DNA of 64,000 nucleotides, taken from Hermodice carunculata. Lineage: Eukaryota > Annelida > Polychaeta > Eunicida > Amphinomidae. Numbering within the stretch: position 1 is the first letter of the stretch; each line of letters starts with the position of its first letter. A program made the position numbers and the translations under genes. The notes beneath the pieces are model-generated. The model did not search any database. It saw nothing but the letters and a program-made list of their open reading frames with translations, and was not told where the DNA came from. Location: positions 13,179,331 to 13,243,330 of the forward strand of contig OZ026628.1 in assembly GCA_964020975.1 (NCBI GenBank), written 5' to 3'. Of this stretch, positions 26,200-38,378 are shown piece after piece.

Positions 26200-27300
26200 A
26201 TTCATGTGTATCAAACACTAATTTTTCGATATCAAGAGTTCATTTCTTGTTGTCCCATATTTGGGCATGATTTGGCGAATTCTTGATATAGAAAATTCAA
26301 TTTGTGATATCACAATCCTTAATTAAGTATATATTAGTCCATCACTCATTTCCTAAAGTTATTTTTTGATACATATTCCCTTTTTGGCTACTCACAAGTA
26401 GGATGCTAGTTGTGTGCTCTTTTGATATTAAGAAAGTAATTTTTCATATCAAGTAGCGCGAAAAAAGATGACTTTATTAACAAATTTCAAACCATCAATA
26501 AGGGCAAAGTTACATCAGCATACAAATCAATTGTGGATGTAAAAAATAAGGAAGTTAGTGTATGTGATAATTAAAGGTGCCTTTCGTTGGCGTTGTTGTC
26601 CATTAACACTGATGATACATGGCTGGTCTGGGTTATATTCATGTTTTGCGCACGTTCCTTTAGGGATAGCCCACATCATAATACCTGTTTAACCCTGATA
26701 ATTTTACAACATGGTCATGCAGTGGTTTCTTTTCATTTGTCTTTTCTATTCTTTAAATGCTAATTTTTATTTTTAATTTAGAAACAAAACATCAGTTTTA
26801 AAATGTCTAACTGGCCAACCCAATCACTTTGCACGATTGTACTTGGGGTAGAAGTTATTCCAAAGTCCACAATGTAGCCCAGCATTTTTCATATAATCAA
26901 TTGATTTTTTGATGTGTAAAATATCCGTATATCAATTATGGATATCAGGAATTCAGATGGAGATAAACCTTTTTTTATATCTAAATCCATGAATTATTGG
27001 TATCAATTCTTGATACCTAAAAACAATTTGTTGATGTCAAGAATTCCTCTTGTTGGCTATTTAATTTTGGATATCGAACAGGATTGGTTGATATTCCAAG
27101 AACAAATTTTAGGTATATATAATTATATTACGAAATCAGAAATAATTATGGATATCAGTAAGAAATAATACCCCCTCCCACCCAAAATTCATTTATTTAT
27201 AACACCAAATAAATTTGGATGTCAATAATTATTTGTGCATATCCTTAAAGAATATGCGATGTGAAGAGTAATTACTGATATCAAGAACAGTCTTTATGAG
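26200..27300. repeat. Field of GATATC/GAATTC palindromic words
   Basis: About 1.1 kb is studded with variants of 'gatatcaagaattc' in both orientations, for example near 26,230, 26,277-26,287, 26,436, 26,940, 26,997-27,017, 27,032-27,045, 27,071, 27,150 and 27,278. Spacing is irregular, often 30-60 bases. No protein motif explains them. Confidence 0.55.
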
Positions 27301-27544
27301 TGCCCATGAAATATGTAAAATGTTATATCCGTGTTGCCATATTGTTTGGTTGTTTTTTTACTTGTGCAAATGTATGTCTCGGGTTATGCCGAAACTTGTT
27401 CAAATATGTTTCAGAGGGGAATACATGCAATAACTCACACTCAGAAGGCTATGTTTCATTCACCTTAAACCTCGTGAAATACAGCTTTGGTCGTGAGAGG
27501 TATTTCCTGTATTCGACTCTCAGCCATTGAATAACTAATATTAC

Positions 27545-27744
27545 CTTTAGATGACAAAAAATGAAGGTATTCACCACGTAATGCAAATACACCAAACACT
27601 GCAGCAAGCTCAAGAATTTGGATGAACATGTTACTATCATTACTATCGAAACGAAAGCAGCCAGCAAGAAATTTAAAATATAATGCAAAATCTTGGGGGT
27701 GTTTATGTATGCGAATTTCACACATAGAAATCCGCAAGTTAGGT
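27545..27744 (-). CDS. Possible internal exon of an unknown minus-strand gene
   Basis: On the minus strand a 200-nt open stretch is bordered by AG (27,746-27,745) and GT (27,544-27,543, reading AAAG|GTAAT). It encodes a mixed, well-structured-looking peptide that includes 'HPQDFALYFKFLAG' and 'MFIQILELAAVFGVFALRG'. It would enter in phase 2 and leave in phase 1. The alternating hydrophobic and charged pattern suggests helical protein sequence, unlike the low-complexity shadows nearby. I do not recognise the family and see no neighbouring exon. A transposon relic or chance open frame remains possible. Confidence 0.25.
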
Positions 27745-27759
27745 CTGTGCATGTTCAGT

Positions 27760-29103
27760 ATTTTCTCAATTTATTCCAAACTTACCTGTATATTTAAGTA
27801 ATGGAATGCTTGAGCAGCACCAGATGAGCCACCAGGATATTACTGAAATCCAGATATCCCAGGGATAGACGAAGCCAACAATTCCTTGCCTAAACTGGTC
27901 AAATCAAATGAAATAAACACATGCAAAATATAATCTGATAGATGTCCAAAAACACTAGAGCCTAAATACAGCAAAGGGATATTTCAAAGAATATAGTGAA
28001 GAGGAATGAAGAGATAATATAGGTGAGAAGTAAACCACTCATCTAATGTTTTTGTTGTGGTTTATAGGAAAGGTTTGCAAATTACAAGTATATTTATGAT
28101 CCAGGTTGTGCCCTTGTTAAATGTTTCTAATATATATGTATGCAATCTAGGAACACTTGTTTCAGTGTGATAAAAAAGTTTGCCTATGTATGTTCATATA
28201 GCATAGAAAAGTTGACCTCCGCCATTCAATAGGGATAGGGAGCTAAATTATTTGTAACCAATATTAGATTCTCCTTAGCAAAGCCCTTGTCGCCTTTGAC
28301 TTTGGCCAGGTCCATATGAAGTAAATGGTGCTCTGGACTTCGTTTGGTGCATAATGACCCAGGCGAACTTCTTTTCTTTAATCTCAGACACCTGCACAAA
28401 TAATCGAATTGTTTCTGAGGGATCCAAATTGGAGTAGCGACAGCTTATTTTGGTTTTCTTTTAGAGTAAGGCAGAAAAGTCCATTGTCTTTTTTATAAAT
28501 TTTATGAAGTAGTATACAATTATGGTCTATTGCCAAGGCTGAAGGTCGCAGTGAAAATTGGGGTTCTCAGTTCTCGAGAACCGTTTTTCAAGCTAATTAA
28601 ACACTATTGTTGTTTTAATATATTTACGCAGGACACGCATCTTACTACAATATTTTTACATCTCCTATTTTTTGGGTAGCCTTGGAAGAATATGAACAAA
28701 ACTGGCGTTGAATGCGGTAGCGATATTTTATGTACTGTTTCGCTAGACAGCCAATAGATAACAATATTCAACTGGCTCTTCCTACTTATAAACAAAACAG
28801 AAATGTTTCTTGTGAATTAACGAGACAGAAATTACTTACAATGAAAATTCCAGTACAATTTTACCTTTAACGTTGAGAGAAATTCGTGATTAACGCAAAA
28901 ATACAAGCACTGAGCTTCCTTTGTATTGCATTCATGGGGACTTCTCTGATCCTATTGACAGGAAAAAGTCATTTTTATGACGTTGCAAATGTCATGCAAT
29001 ATGCACATCAAGAGGTGCAACCACTTGCCGCTGAATGCAATAAATATGAAGTCCAATGCTTAAAGTGAAATATATGTGGCAAGTGCGCAGTGAGACTGGC
29101 ATC
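27760..29103. other. Mostly no gene; one short membrane-like frame
   Basis: No family was recognised. An open stretch at 28,886-29,068 (+) encodes a hydrophobic segment 'LSFLCIAFMGTSLILL' followed by about 35 polar residues and a stop. It could be a small exon or signal-anchor segment, but its frame starts with GTG, not ATG, and no other support exists. Confidence 0.3.
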
Positions 29104-29495
29104 TTTGGATCAATATTTCCCATTTAGGTTTTTCACAAGCACAGTAAACCTCTGTAATTTCTGATTACTATACTGCCATGAAATTGTATCAATTTTTTTT
29201 CTTTTTTTTATTTTTTATTTTTTTTTTTGCATTTTTCCTTTTTTTGTGTGTGTGTTTTTTTATGAATTGAAACTATGCTGAGATTTTATAGCATTCTTTG
29301 TGACAGGGTAGTATTTTCACAATTTTGATGCTGAAGTCACACTTTTTTCAAAATAAATATCAGCGAAATAAAATGTATCTATATGTTCAGGATCGAATTC
29401 TGGAGTGAGTCCTTAAAAAGCAAAAATAATAAGCAAAGGAAAATTTGAAGTTATTGCTAAAAGGTTGTTCATTTTCTTTCAAAAACTACTCCAAA
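29104..29495 (+). repeat. About 385-bp direct repeat, copy beside the 29.6-kb exon
   Basis: Near-identical partner of 23,648-24,031. It ends about 118 bases before the strong exon at 29,613, so it lies in that exon's upstream intron or flank. Confidence 0.92.
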
Positions 29496-29612
29496 AGTCA
29501 CAGAAGATAAACAACAACAAGAGCTAATAGACGGTATATACATCCACGAATTCAAGTGGAAAATAAATAATTATACATTTATTTGATATAATGTTTTTTT
29601 TCATTTCTTCAG

Positions 29613-29770
29613 ATTATGGGGTTGCATTGTTATCACCACAACATAATGATTCAGTTTTTGACTATGGTGTACTTGCACAGAAGGTATCTGCCAGCTATAG
29701 TAGTAAAGACAACACAAACACAGAAGACAAAGAAAATACAAAAATGAAGAAAACCAAGAACAGTCAGGCG
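29613..29770 (+). CDS. Internal exon of an unknown plus-strand gene; relative of the array exons
   Basis: A strong acceptor (poly-T, then 'catttcttcag') ends at 29,612 and a donor 'GCG|gtaggc' starts at 29,771. The exon is 158 nt, enters in phase 1 and exits in phase 0. It encodes a polar peptide: 'DYGVALLSPQHNDSVF', 'DYGVLAQKVSAS', then a Lys/Glu/Asn/Thr-rich tail ending 'KKTKNSQA'. The middle aligns with the array modules downstream: 'NDSVFDYGVLAQKVS' here against 'NDFIIHVYVLAEKALS' (A) and 'NDFITDVYMLTEKVSS' (B). Sequence after the donor (29,905-30,020) also matches the stretch following the type C modules at 41,938-42,020 and 61,085-61,165. I infer the same gene and a common origin. The composition suggests a flexible, possibly cytoplasmic region. 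No known family is recognised. Confidence 0.55.
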
Positions 29771-31217
29771 GTAGGCACATCACTAAACTTATGTGGAAAA
29801 TAAATAATTGTGTAGGCATTTCATTCAACATTTTCCCCATGTCTTTAAAACTGTACGATTGCATTGAATTTTGAAACGCATTTGAAAGCAATAAACAGAA
29901 TGAAAGCAAAAGGATCAGTGTACATAGGCTAATGGCAAACACAATTAGTAATATTATTGATGGCCCTTGATTTCGTCAGCTTTGTGTGCATCAGTTTGGA
30001 CTTAACTAAAATGTTGCTGATGCAAAGTCTCAACTACGATGTCGCTGTAAACAAAATTAGCTGCCTTGAAAAAGAATAAGCGCCTTTTAGACAATATACA
30101 GGAGTATTTAATACAAAGAGAAACTTAACAAACCTAATTCTGTAAGCCCATGTACCGTTTGAACACTATCAAGTTCCATATTCTAAGAGCAAAGTCCCAT
30201 TCCGTACCATTCACTGAAAAACTGTATTGTTCTAAATCATAATAGCAAATTAATTTATGAAGAGAACAAATCATATTCATAAAATTTGAAATTTAGAAGA
30301 AAGTTTAGGTATTATTAGCATTTAAAAAATCGGGTCATCAGTGGGGAACCAGCGCAAGACTTGTTTCGGTGCCATTGATCCCCAGACAAGTCATTCTGCT
30401 AACTGGCGGCACCATGTTTGCCATTCCAATAGAAACATCCCGAGCTAATGTATTACGGGATAAAGCGAATATGATGTTCCTTAATTAATAGGCCTACTAA
30501 AAAACGTAGCCCACATGACATAAATATGATGAAACTACACCTAGCACTCATGATTAGGCCTGGCAAAATTGAATAATAAAACAATAAACCATCCCACACT
30601 TACCTACAACGCCGGGTCTTACAACTGACCCGACGAGGCCTACCTGACGGACTGATCAGATCAAACTGATTAAACCAGCTCTTCAACTTCAAGTCAAACG
30701 CAAATACAACGACGTGAAGTAAAAGAGTCAAGCTATTAATTGCGTCACACCTGAAACCCGGTCAGATCTTCGTTGTCCCGTTTCAGCAATAAAATTAGGC
30801 CTATTTATTATAAACTCGCTGTATTTCTGTAATCACTACTAATGGGTAGTTCTGTATTAATAACAAATCAATTACATAAGATTTAATGTAAATTAATTGA
30901 AAATTCTAGGTTTAAAGAGCCAAATGAATTAACAAACGGGTCATTAATGGGAAACCTTGAACTGAAATTTCCGTCATGAGGCATGTTAACTCTCAATCTC
31001 GAATCGCATAAGATAAGATGCATTACGGGTTAGGGGTGGGGTCGGTTTGGGCGGTGGGGGGTACTGTACCTTTTGGAGCAACTATTCATGTATTCATGTA
31101 CCTTTTTTCTTTCATATTTTAACTACAACCTTACTAATTATATCTGAAATCTAAACAAATGAGCAGTTCTATGTAGATATCTAAATTGCTAAGTAAAGCT
31201 TTCAAATAATGATGATA
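29771..31217 (+). other. Probable intron of the array gene
   Basis: No coding motif was found. The part at about 29,905-30,020 is homologous to sequence downstream of the type C modules in units 1 and 3 ('cataggctaa', 'acaaacacaa', 'tgtgtgcatcagt'). Confidence 0.45.
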
Positions 31218-31222
31218 ATAAC

Positions 31223-31265
<43 letters not shown>
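31218..31265. repeat. (AAT)n microsatellite
   Basis: A short trinucleotide run, preceded by GATGATAATAAC. Confidence 0.95.
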
Positions 31266-31266
<1 letters not shown>

Positions 31267-31489
31267 ACGTCTGGTACCCTCTGCGGCGGGGACCTAGCTC
31301 GAGGCATTCTCCCAACCCATCGGTAGTTTCTACTCCACACAGAGGAAACCAGGCATGTGGATATTAGACCATAAAATTTATTATTTTAAAAATCTTAATG
31401 TAAGTCATGTAGGCCTATCTGGCGCATGAGAAACACATAGGATAAATATAACTATGTAGTATGTAAAAAACTTTTGACATTTAAATTAT

Positions 31490-33400
31490 TTATGATTTAA
31501 TAGAGAGCCAGAACGTATTAAAATTGGAGAAGCCATATTTCAAAACAAATTCTGGATGTCTGCAGCAAAAAGTGTTACAATATTTTTTCAAAAGCGTTGT
31601 TTCATAACCTCTTGATATGAGTTTATTGTAAGTAAATTTAACTCTAAATGCAAAATCTATAAATTTATCTAAAACACGACTGAAACGTAACATTTGAGAT
31701 AAAAAAAGTATTATAACCCAATTTCACCGAGATATTACTATCTGGAAAAGGATAATTAACAACTTCAAATTTGAAATCATCTATCTTGTGATAAATTTTA
31801 GTCACAAAACTATTATCAATTATCTTAATATCTAAATCTAGAAATGCATCATGATAAGGATCGACATTGCTCTTTAAAAGAATTTCTTTGGGGTATATTC
31901 TATTTGCGATTTCGAAGAAATTTCAACGTTTGGGCAAGCAATATCATCAATATATCTTGAAATGAAGGACAATATTTTTTGCCGGGTGAAAATCTGTTTT
32001 CATTGGATTATGCATGAATTCAAATTCAAGCCATGTTAAATACAGATCAGCAAGTAAAGGAGAGCAATTACTGCCCATCGGGATTTCATTTATTTGTTGA
32101 AATATGTGACATCCAAATGTAACAAATGTATTATCTAAAAGAAAATGAATTGCATCTATAAGTTGTCCTATAGTGTAAGATTTCCAATTATTTTCCTTCT
32201 TAATTTTTTTCTGACCAAAATGATGTTTTGTTAAAAACATTGATATTTATATATCTGTGAGCCGAATTTTTGAATATTTTGTGAGCCGAATGTTTGAACA
32301 TTTTGATAATTTTTTTTCCAATAATAATTTAACCTTTTTAAAGAGGTGAATTAGTATAAAGTGTTGAAAAATCAAAAGTATGTATACTCTTAGCTTTCAA
32401 ATTTTTAATTTTTGAAACAAATTCCATAGAATTATTAATACTCCAGAAACAATTGATACCTGTGTACCTTTGAATTGCAGAACAGTATTTATGAAAATGT
32501 TTTGTGATAGTAATTAAACAAAGTGTTACTTCCACTGATAGTTAATTAGTGCTACAATTAGATGCGCCTGCTATAAATCGAGATTTATAAGGACTTTTAT
32601 GTAGCTTAGGAATCCAGAATATTGGAGGAAGTGAATGATCTTTATCAGATGTTGTGATATTGCAATTTTGTAATATGTAATTTTCGTGAAAATTTAATAT
32701 GTCATCTTTATGTTGGTGCACTGGTAAGTAAACATCATTACCTTTTATACCTAAATTGTTGTTTATACCTAGTTCTTTCTTTAAAACGTCAATCTAATAT
32801 TGTTTACAAATAATTCTAAAGTTGTTACCAGCTTTATCTATAGGACAAATGACAAATCTTTCATGAAAATCTTTCAAATAAATAGAGACCTCTGTCTTTA
32901 TAAAAATGCTTGATGCAAATTTCTTATTTTTTGCTTTGGAGGCGAAAAATTTATGTTTAATAATAATTTTTTTACATTTATTGACCAACCTTTAAATTCT
33001 GAAACGTTTTTCTTTTCCATTCTTGCCCATATGACTGAGAAAATGTCTATGGATTCGCATAAAGATTTATAAACGTTTTGAAAGTTTAAGGAGTGACTTT
33101 CTCTGAATTTAGTACACTTTTTCATTAAATTCCTTAGTTTTATGTTCTCAATTATGCTGAGTTCTCCTGTAAAAACATGTTTGTGAAATGAATCTACAAA
33201 TTTACAGTACTTGTCATTTGTTAAACAGTCACACGTATTATTCACAAAAATATCCATCAATGCCATCAGCCAACTCATCAAGAAGCTTTGTTCTTCCAGA
33301 TACTGTAAACTTGCTTTGTATTTCTCACTTGTAACCCATCCACTGCTTTTTTAATACAGTGTTTGTGTGTAGCATATTGATTGATTATTTCACGAAATCA
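31490..33400 (-). mobile_element. Penelope-like retroelement, copy 2, degenerate
   Basis: It is in the same subfamily and orientation as copy 1 at 16.4-18.3 kb. Minus-strand blocks in order are a 5' region at 33,281-32,898, 'FVICPIDKAGNNF' near 32,850, 'FWIPKLHKSPYKSRFIAG' near 32,600, 'FDFSTLYTNSP' near 32,350, 'EIPMGSNCSPLLADLYLTW' near 32,070, and a C-terminal 'FTYNKLISRGYETTLLKKY' near 31,620. This copy keeps more of the N-terminal part than copy 1 and is likewise broken in several places. It may lie in an intron of the plus-strand array gene, in antisense orientation. Confidence 0.88.
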
Positions 33401-34465
33401 GAAGCACCAAAGATTCAAAACCCTTCCGAGCTGAAACCGAGTCTAGTAAATATCCATTCATACCTCAATATCAGAGACCGTTTTCTGTTTGATTCTTTTT
33501 TCTTTATCATCTAACAAGACTTTCTTGCATGATTTGATGGTGAGAAACTGGTGATCCTGCCCATTTCTTCTAACATTTACTACAAATCATCATATAAATC
33601 AGTACCACAGGTAACCCCAACGGGACTAAAGTTCCTCTTCCCTTAGGAGTGTACGTTTAGTGCCTAGGTTGATCAAAGCAAAACCCAGTTATATGTACAT
33701 GCAACATAAGTGTAAAGGTGGCTGAGGAGCCCAGACCAAATGAATCACGTGCCATACCTTCACTTCAACACAAAAAGCATTCAATAAGAATGTAGAATAT
33801 AAACTTATATATTCTTATGACTTAAAACACAAGGTAGCGTTATACTGATAGCCTATATTTTATGCTTCATATTGTACACATGTTAAGGTTGTCAATTTTT
33901 GTTCTAACAAAAGAACTTAATGTATATCGTTTGTTTTGATTTGGAGATGCGACTGTATTCAATGATTGTGGTCACTGAGTTGGCCTGCTTCGTCATAGTA
34001 AACAATGGAGTGGTTTGAAGAGGTGGCCTACATACATGCACAGTAGTAACCAGGGGGAACATTATGATGTGGTCTGGAGAGATCACAGGGAAGTATGATG
34101 TGTGATTAATTAGATAATTCTAGAATAGTGGCGAGAATGTTCCGCCTGGATACATAAAGGCATCTCCCTTCATGACTGGGACAGAAGCTGTGTGTCTTCC
34201 TTCAGCCAGTGGCACAGTGAGCCATTGCTTTTGCCAAGGAGATACTCAAATATACATCGTACCTGTGGAGTGTAGACATTGCCTTTGAGCGGACTGGTAT
34301 ATTAGGCGCTTAATTATTCCACATTGGAAACACTTCTACCTCTGTGGGATTTGGACCAGCACTGTGTGCCACATTGGAAGGCAATATTTTTTGCATTTTG
34401 TTTATTCAATGGTGCAAAATATGACAACTTCTGAGAAAATGTTTGCATAATGGTATATTTCATAT

Positions 34466-34466
<1 letters not shown>
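33401..34466. other. No recognisable gene
   Basis: A mixed-composition stretch without a readable family, just upstream of the repeat array. Confidence 0.4.

Positions 34467-34556
<90 letters not shown>
34467..34556. repeat. (AC)n(AT)n microsatellite at the left edge of the array
   Basis: A CA run followed by a TA run, then 'tttgtagatagatgg', the start of unit 1. Confidence 0.97.
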
Positions 34557-34559
<3 letters not shown>

Positions 34560-35886
34560 AGATAGATGGATTGACAAATAGAGTCAATTTTTAGCCTAGC
34601 TAATGCTTCTTGCAGTTGAACTGATAGGGTGCCTAGCACTTATTCCTGAACTATCTGGCTATCATGCCATCCTCAAGAGTCTGTCCTTTCATCCACAATT
34701 CACATTTTCGACTTCTCCAGAACTGTAAGTAAGATCTACTTCAAATTTGGACATGCCTCCATCTGTGTTCATAATCACTGTTTTGGAATGTACATACAAA
34801 AATGTTCTTCGACACCGCTCATCAAATTGCTTTGAAATTGCACAGGAACGCATCCCCGAACACTAAAAGCTTGAATTGAGCAACAAGCAGCACTTACAAT
34901 TTTCCACATTCCCCTAGTGCAAATAGTCTGGTAATTCTGTAGTGCTAGAGGTAGAAAGACCACAACAAAGTACACTTCCGAGAACAGGAACAAGATTCCA
35001 CACATAAATGTGTCATAACTTGAATCAAAATCAATTTCCCTTATCACTAAATAGATGATAAATGACTGAGAATTGATAAATTTACAGACATTAGGTTCGA
35101 AGCAGGTTTACAGGAAATACCAACATTCATATCAAAAACAAGAAAATGCTGTAGAATTTAGCACTCGGGGGAGCAGGTGGTGTCTCTGCTTGGTTGTAAG
35201 TTTTTGTTTGTTTTTTATTGCAAACCGTATTAATATCAAATCAATACTTTGGTTATGCAGCTATATCCTCCTCTGGGATTGTTCTAATATTGGGTGAGAG
35301 AAGTGCAGGAGACATTGCAGTCTGCTTGATTCAAAATGAACATGAATAAAGGTTTTGTTTCCACAAATGCACAACTCATTTGCTGACATTTTTTAGGTCT
35401 GAAAGCTGGATATGTAACTAGCAATTTCAGCAGCAAAAGAATTGTTGTCATACATCTCCAAAAAGTTGGGCAGGAGGGATTTGGACATGAAAGATTTTTC
35501 TCAGAATTACGTCCATAAAACATAATAAAATCGAGCCATTTCAACCTTTAACCTTTTGCAGCAGGTGGTGTTGCAAAGTGCTGGATTAAATATGAACATA
35601 AATAAAGGATCCATGTAAACTGATGCACAGCTATTTTGTAAACGCCTTTGGAAGTGTGAAACCTGGACATGTAGCTAGCAATTCCAAAAGTAAAACAATC
35701 ATTATCGAACATCTCCAAAACTTTCTTGCAGAGGTGATTTTGACATTGAATATTTTCCTCAAAATTTAACCAATATTACTTAATAATATTGAGCCACTTC
35801 AACCGTAAACCAGATGAAATTCTATGTCATTGCTAAAATTTTCAAAAATGATAATGATTTCATTATTTTTGTTTATGTGATTGCAG

Positions 35887-35985
35887 AGAAGGCATTATCC
35901 AACACCCATGATGGAGGACAGGCAGACCCACAACAGGAACAGTTAAAGGACACAAACGCAGATGGAGGAAACGAGCCATCAGATG
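35887..35985 (+). CDS. Array exon A1 (type A, unit 1)
   Basis: The 99-nt segment lies between 'gtgattgcag' and a GT donor at 35,986 (ATG|gtgtgt). It reads EKALSNTHDGG then QADPQQEQLKDTNADGGNEPSD and enters and leaves in phase 1, so it can be inserted or repeated without shifting frame. The frame stays open about 24 codons further upstream (KIFKNDNDFIIFVYVIA), so an acceptor at 35,813 is an alternative. Against A2 I count five replacement and five silent differences and no indels. The peptide is acidic and Gln/Asn-rich, and the function is unknown. The exon call rests on splice signals and length conservation; there is no transcript evidence. Confidence 0.5.
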
Positions 35986-36596
35986 GTGTGTACAACAACA
36001 AAATACACAGCCAAATAGATAATTCTGAATTTATCCGATTAAATGTTGTATTTTTATCTATAAACTATGTTTAAAAATGAGAAATTAATCTTCAGACATA
36101 TTTCTCTCATACTTTTGAAGTATAAGATGAATAGATTATGATAGCCTACATTTTATTATTAATGTGTGTACACAAGATAAAGTTGTTGACTTTTGTTTGT
36201 ATCAAGGCCAAATTGATGTAGAATGAAACTCTCAAATGCAATCCATTTTGTTCAAGCCGACTGCTTAGCTAAACGGGGTAGGCTTAGGGTGGCAAGGGAA
36301 ACGTTTACACGTTGGAGAAAATGAGTGGCCTACATACTCACGTTGCATTTGGGTCTAAGCATGCGTTTATGGAACCGACTATAAGGTTCTCCCCCACATT
36401 TAATCCACCTCTACAGGATGTTGGGATCTTGCCTCATAGATCAACAACGGAATCTGGTGCATGCAATACAGTTTTTCCAAAAGGAGGTGGCATTGCAATC
36501 AAACAAGTGTACTCCTCATTTGCTGACATTTTTGAGGTGTTAAAACCTGGATACGTAACTAGAAATTCCAACAGCAAAAGGATTGTTTTCATACAT

Positions 36597-37879
36597 CCGG
36601 GTCAAATTTGGAGGTATGTTTAGTGAATGGAAAGAAATCGTAACCGGGTTCCTGAAGGTAGTATTATGGGACCCCTATTGTTTAACATTTTTATGAATGA
36701 CTTTTTTACTTCCTTTAACGAAAATGTGATCTCAACAATCATGCTGACGGCAATACAATATTGTATCATCATAAAAACTTATCCATCGTCAAAAAAACCA
36801 ATTGAGACTGCTGCAACGATTGGATGTAAGTTGTTTGATGACAACCGAAAGAAAGTCAATACAGAGATATTTCAGGCACTTCTATTTTGTCCGGGCATGT
36901 CAAATGGTCCTAAAAACTTCTGCTTTGAAATTGATGGTATTAAGATAAGACCCGACAAATCGGTCAAACATTTAGCAATCAATATTGATCACAAGCTGAA
37001 ATTTAATAAGCATATCGCTCACATATGTAAGCAGGCTGTAAAAGCAGTCAGAGTTCTAAGACGCTCCTAAAAAAAATTGACGAAAAAATAAGAATCATAT
37101 TTTCAATGTCTTTATTCTGTCCAACTTCAATTACTGTCCTTTGGTATGGCACTTATGTAGAAAATCTGACACTGCAGAAATTCAAGAAAGGGCTCTTCAT
37201 TTTGTTTTTGATGATTTACCGTCTTTTATTTCGATCTGCTAGGGCGATCAAGTCAACCATCTTTCCTTTTCAGCCTACTAAGAAAATTATCCATTGAAAT
37301 CTACAAAATCACGACACAAAGTAACCCTACCTTTCTTCATAACTTATATCAGAAAAAAGGAGTCCCATACAATCCAAGGGGTAATCTGCAACGTATACAG
37401 CCTGCTTCTGATACAATTACATTTGGAAAACACTCTTTATGATACAAAGGGTCAAGCTGTGGAATACTCTACCACTTTCCATGAAGGAAGCCACGACATT
37501 GTCTCAATTCAAAAGACTTGTTTATATATGGCTTGGTCCCACATATTCATGTTTCATGTGTGTCTTATGTCAAAGCCGGAATTAGATCACTCCTGTTTAC
37601 CTTAAAATGACTACTTGTGTCATGTCTGATCCATTTGGGATATAGCTCTTAATCTAGATCTTCCAAAGTACTGGCTTTCGCTTTAGTACTGTACCTGTAC
37701 CGCTGTAGTTTACAATGTAATGACGGCTTTGTGTCAAATACTAGAGATGTGGCTTGTACATACTGTTTTATATACATATATATTTCTCTTATCATAATAT
37801 GCATGGTAAGATAATTGTGCCTAGGCACTTATGGTACACGCTGTTTGCAAATTTGACTTGAAATAAAGTTTATTATTGT
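36597..37879 (+). mobile_element. 5'-truncated CR1/Jockey-like LINE in unit 1
   Basis: Plus-strand RT fragments are present: 'PEGSIMGPLLFNIFMNDFF' from 36,649, then 'KVNTEIFQALLF', 'SVKHLAINIDHKLKFN' and 'HICKQAVKA'. A C-terminal thumb region follows, and the end is AATAAAGTTTATTATT. It interrupts the sub-module sequence between 'catacat' and 'ctccaaa', which are adjacent in the uninterrupted paralogue at 35,440. The frame is broken several times. The same insertion sits in units 2 and 3, so it predates unit amplification. Confidence 0.88.
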
Positions 37880-38050
37880 CTCCAAACAAATCGGCGAGAG
37901 CGATTTGGACATGAAAGATTCTTCTCAGAATTAGGCCCATAAAACATAATAACATCGAGCCACTTCAACTTCTAGCCCCAATAAAATATCATGTTATTGC
38001 TAAAATGTTTCAGACTGATGATTTTATTACAGACGTTTATATGCTTACAG

Positions 38051-38161
38051 AAAAGGTATCATCAAACAACCTCGGCGGAGCAAATGCAAGCCCAGATCAG
38101 GAAACTATTCCTTTGCTGGACACAGGCAGAAACAGGGTTGTAAGAAACAAACCCTCAGATG
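38051..38161 (+). CDS. Array exon B1 (type B, unit 1)
   Basis: The 111-nt segment lies between 'tatgcttacag' and donor GATG|gtatgtac at 38,162. It encodes EKVSSNNLGGANASPDQ, then ETIPLLDTGRNRVVRNKPSD. Phase is 1 at both ends. All three B copies have exactly the same exon length. Upstream the frame stays open through 'TDDFITDVYMLT', which differs from B2/B3 only by one lost codon, so a longer exon starting after 'gtttcag' at 38,012 is possible. B and A are homologous at their starts (EK.SN) and ends (KPSD/EPSD). The product is unknown. Confidence 0.5.
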
Positions 38162-38378
38162 GTATGTACAACAATAAAATACACAGTCAAAATGTATAAT
38201 GGTGCTTTTATTTGATTATATGCTATTCTTATATCTATAAATTATGGTGAGATATGCGAAATGAATCTTGAGATATGCTGTTCCACATGTTTCTAGTTTT
38301 AAAAACTCATAGACGTGCGCCCACTGATGGCACAGAGCTCATACACTAGTAAATTTTTTCCACAGCCAAAGGAGTATT

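Noticed and set aside
35840-35900. Tyrosine-based immune signalling motif (ITIM-like) in the VYVLAEK stretch
   Set aside because: Spacing around Tyr (Tyr followed by V-L-A or M-L-T) does not fit the ITIM or YxxPhi patterns, and the stretch may be intronic.
36312-36623. 103-codon plus-strand frame before the LINE in unit 1
   Set aside because: Not kept open in unit 3 and deleted from unit 2; it runs across the host-LINE joint.
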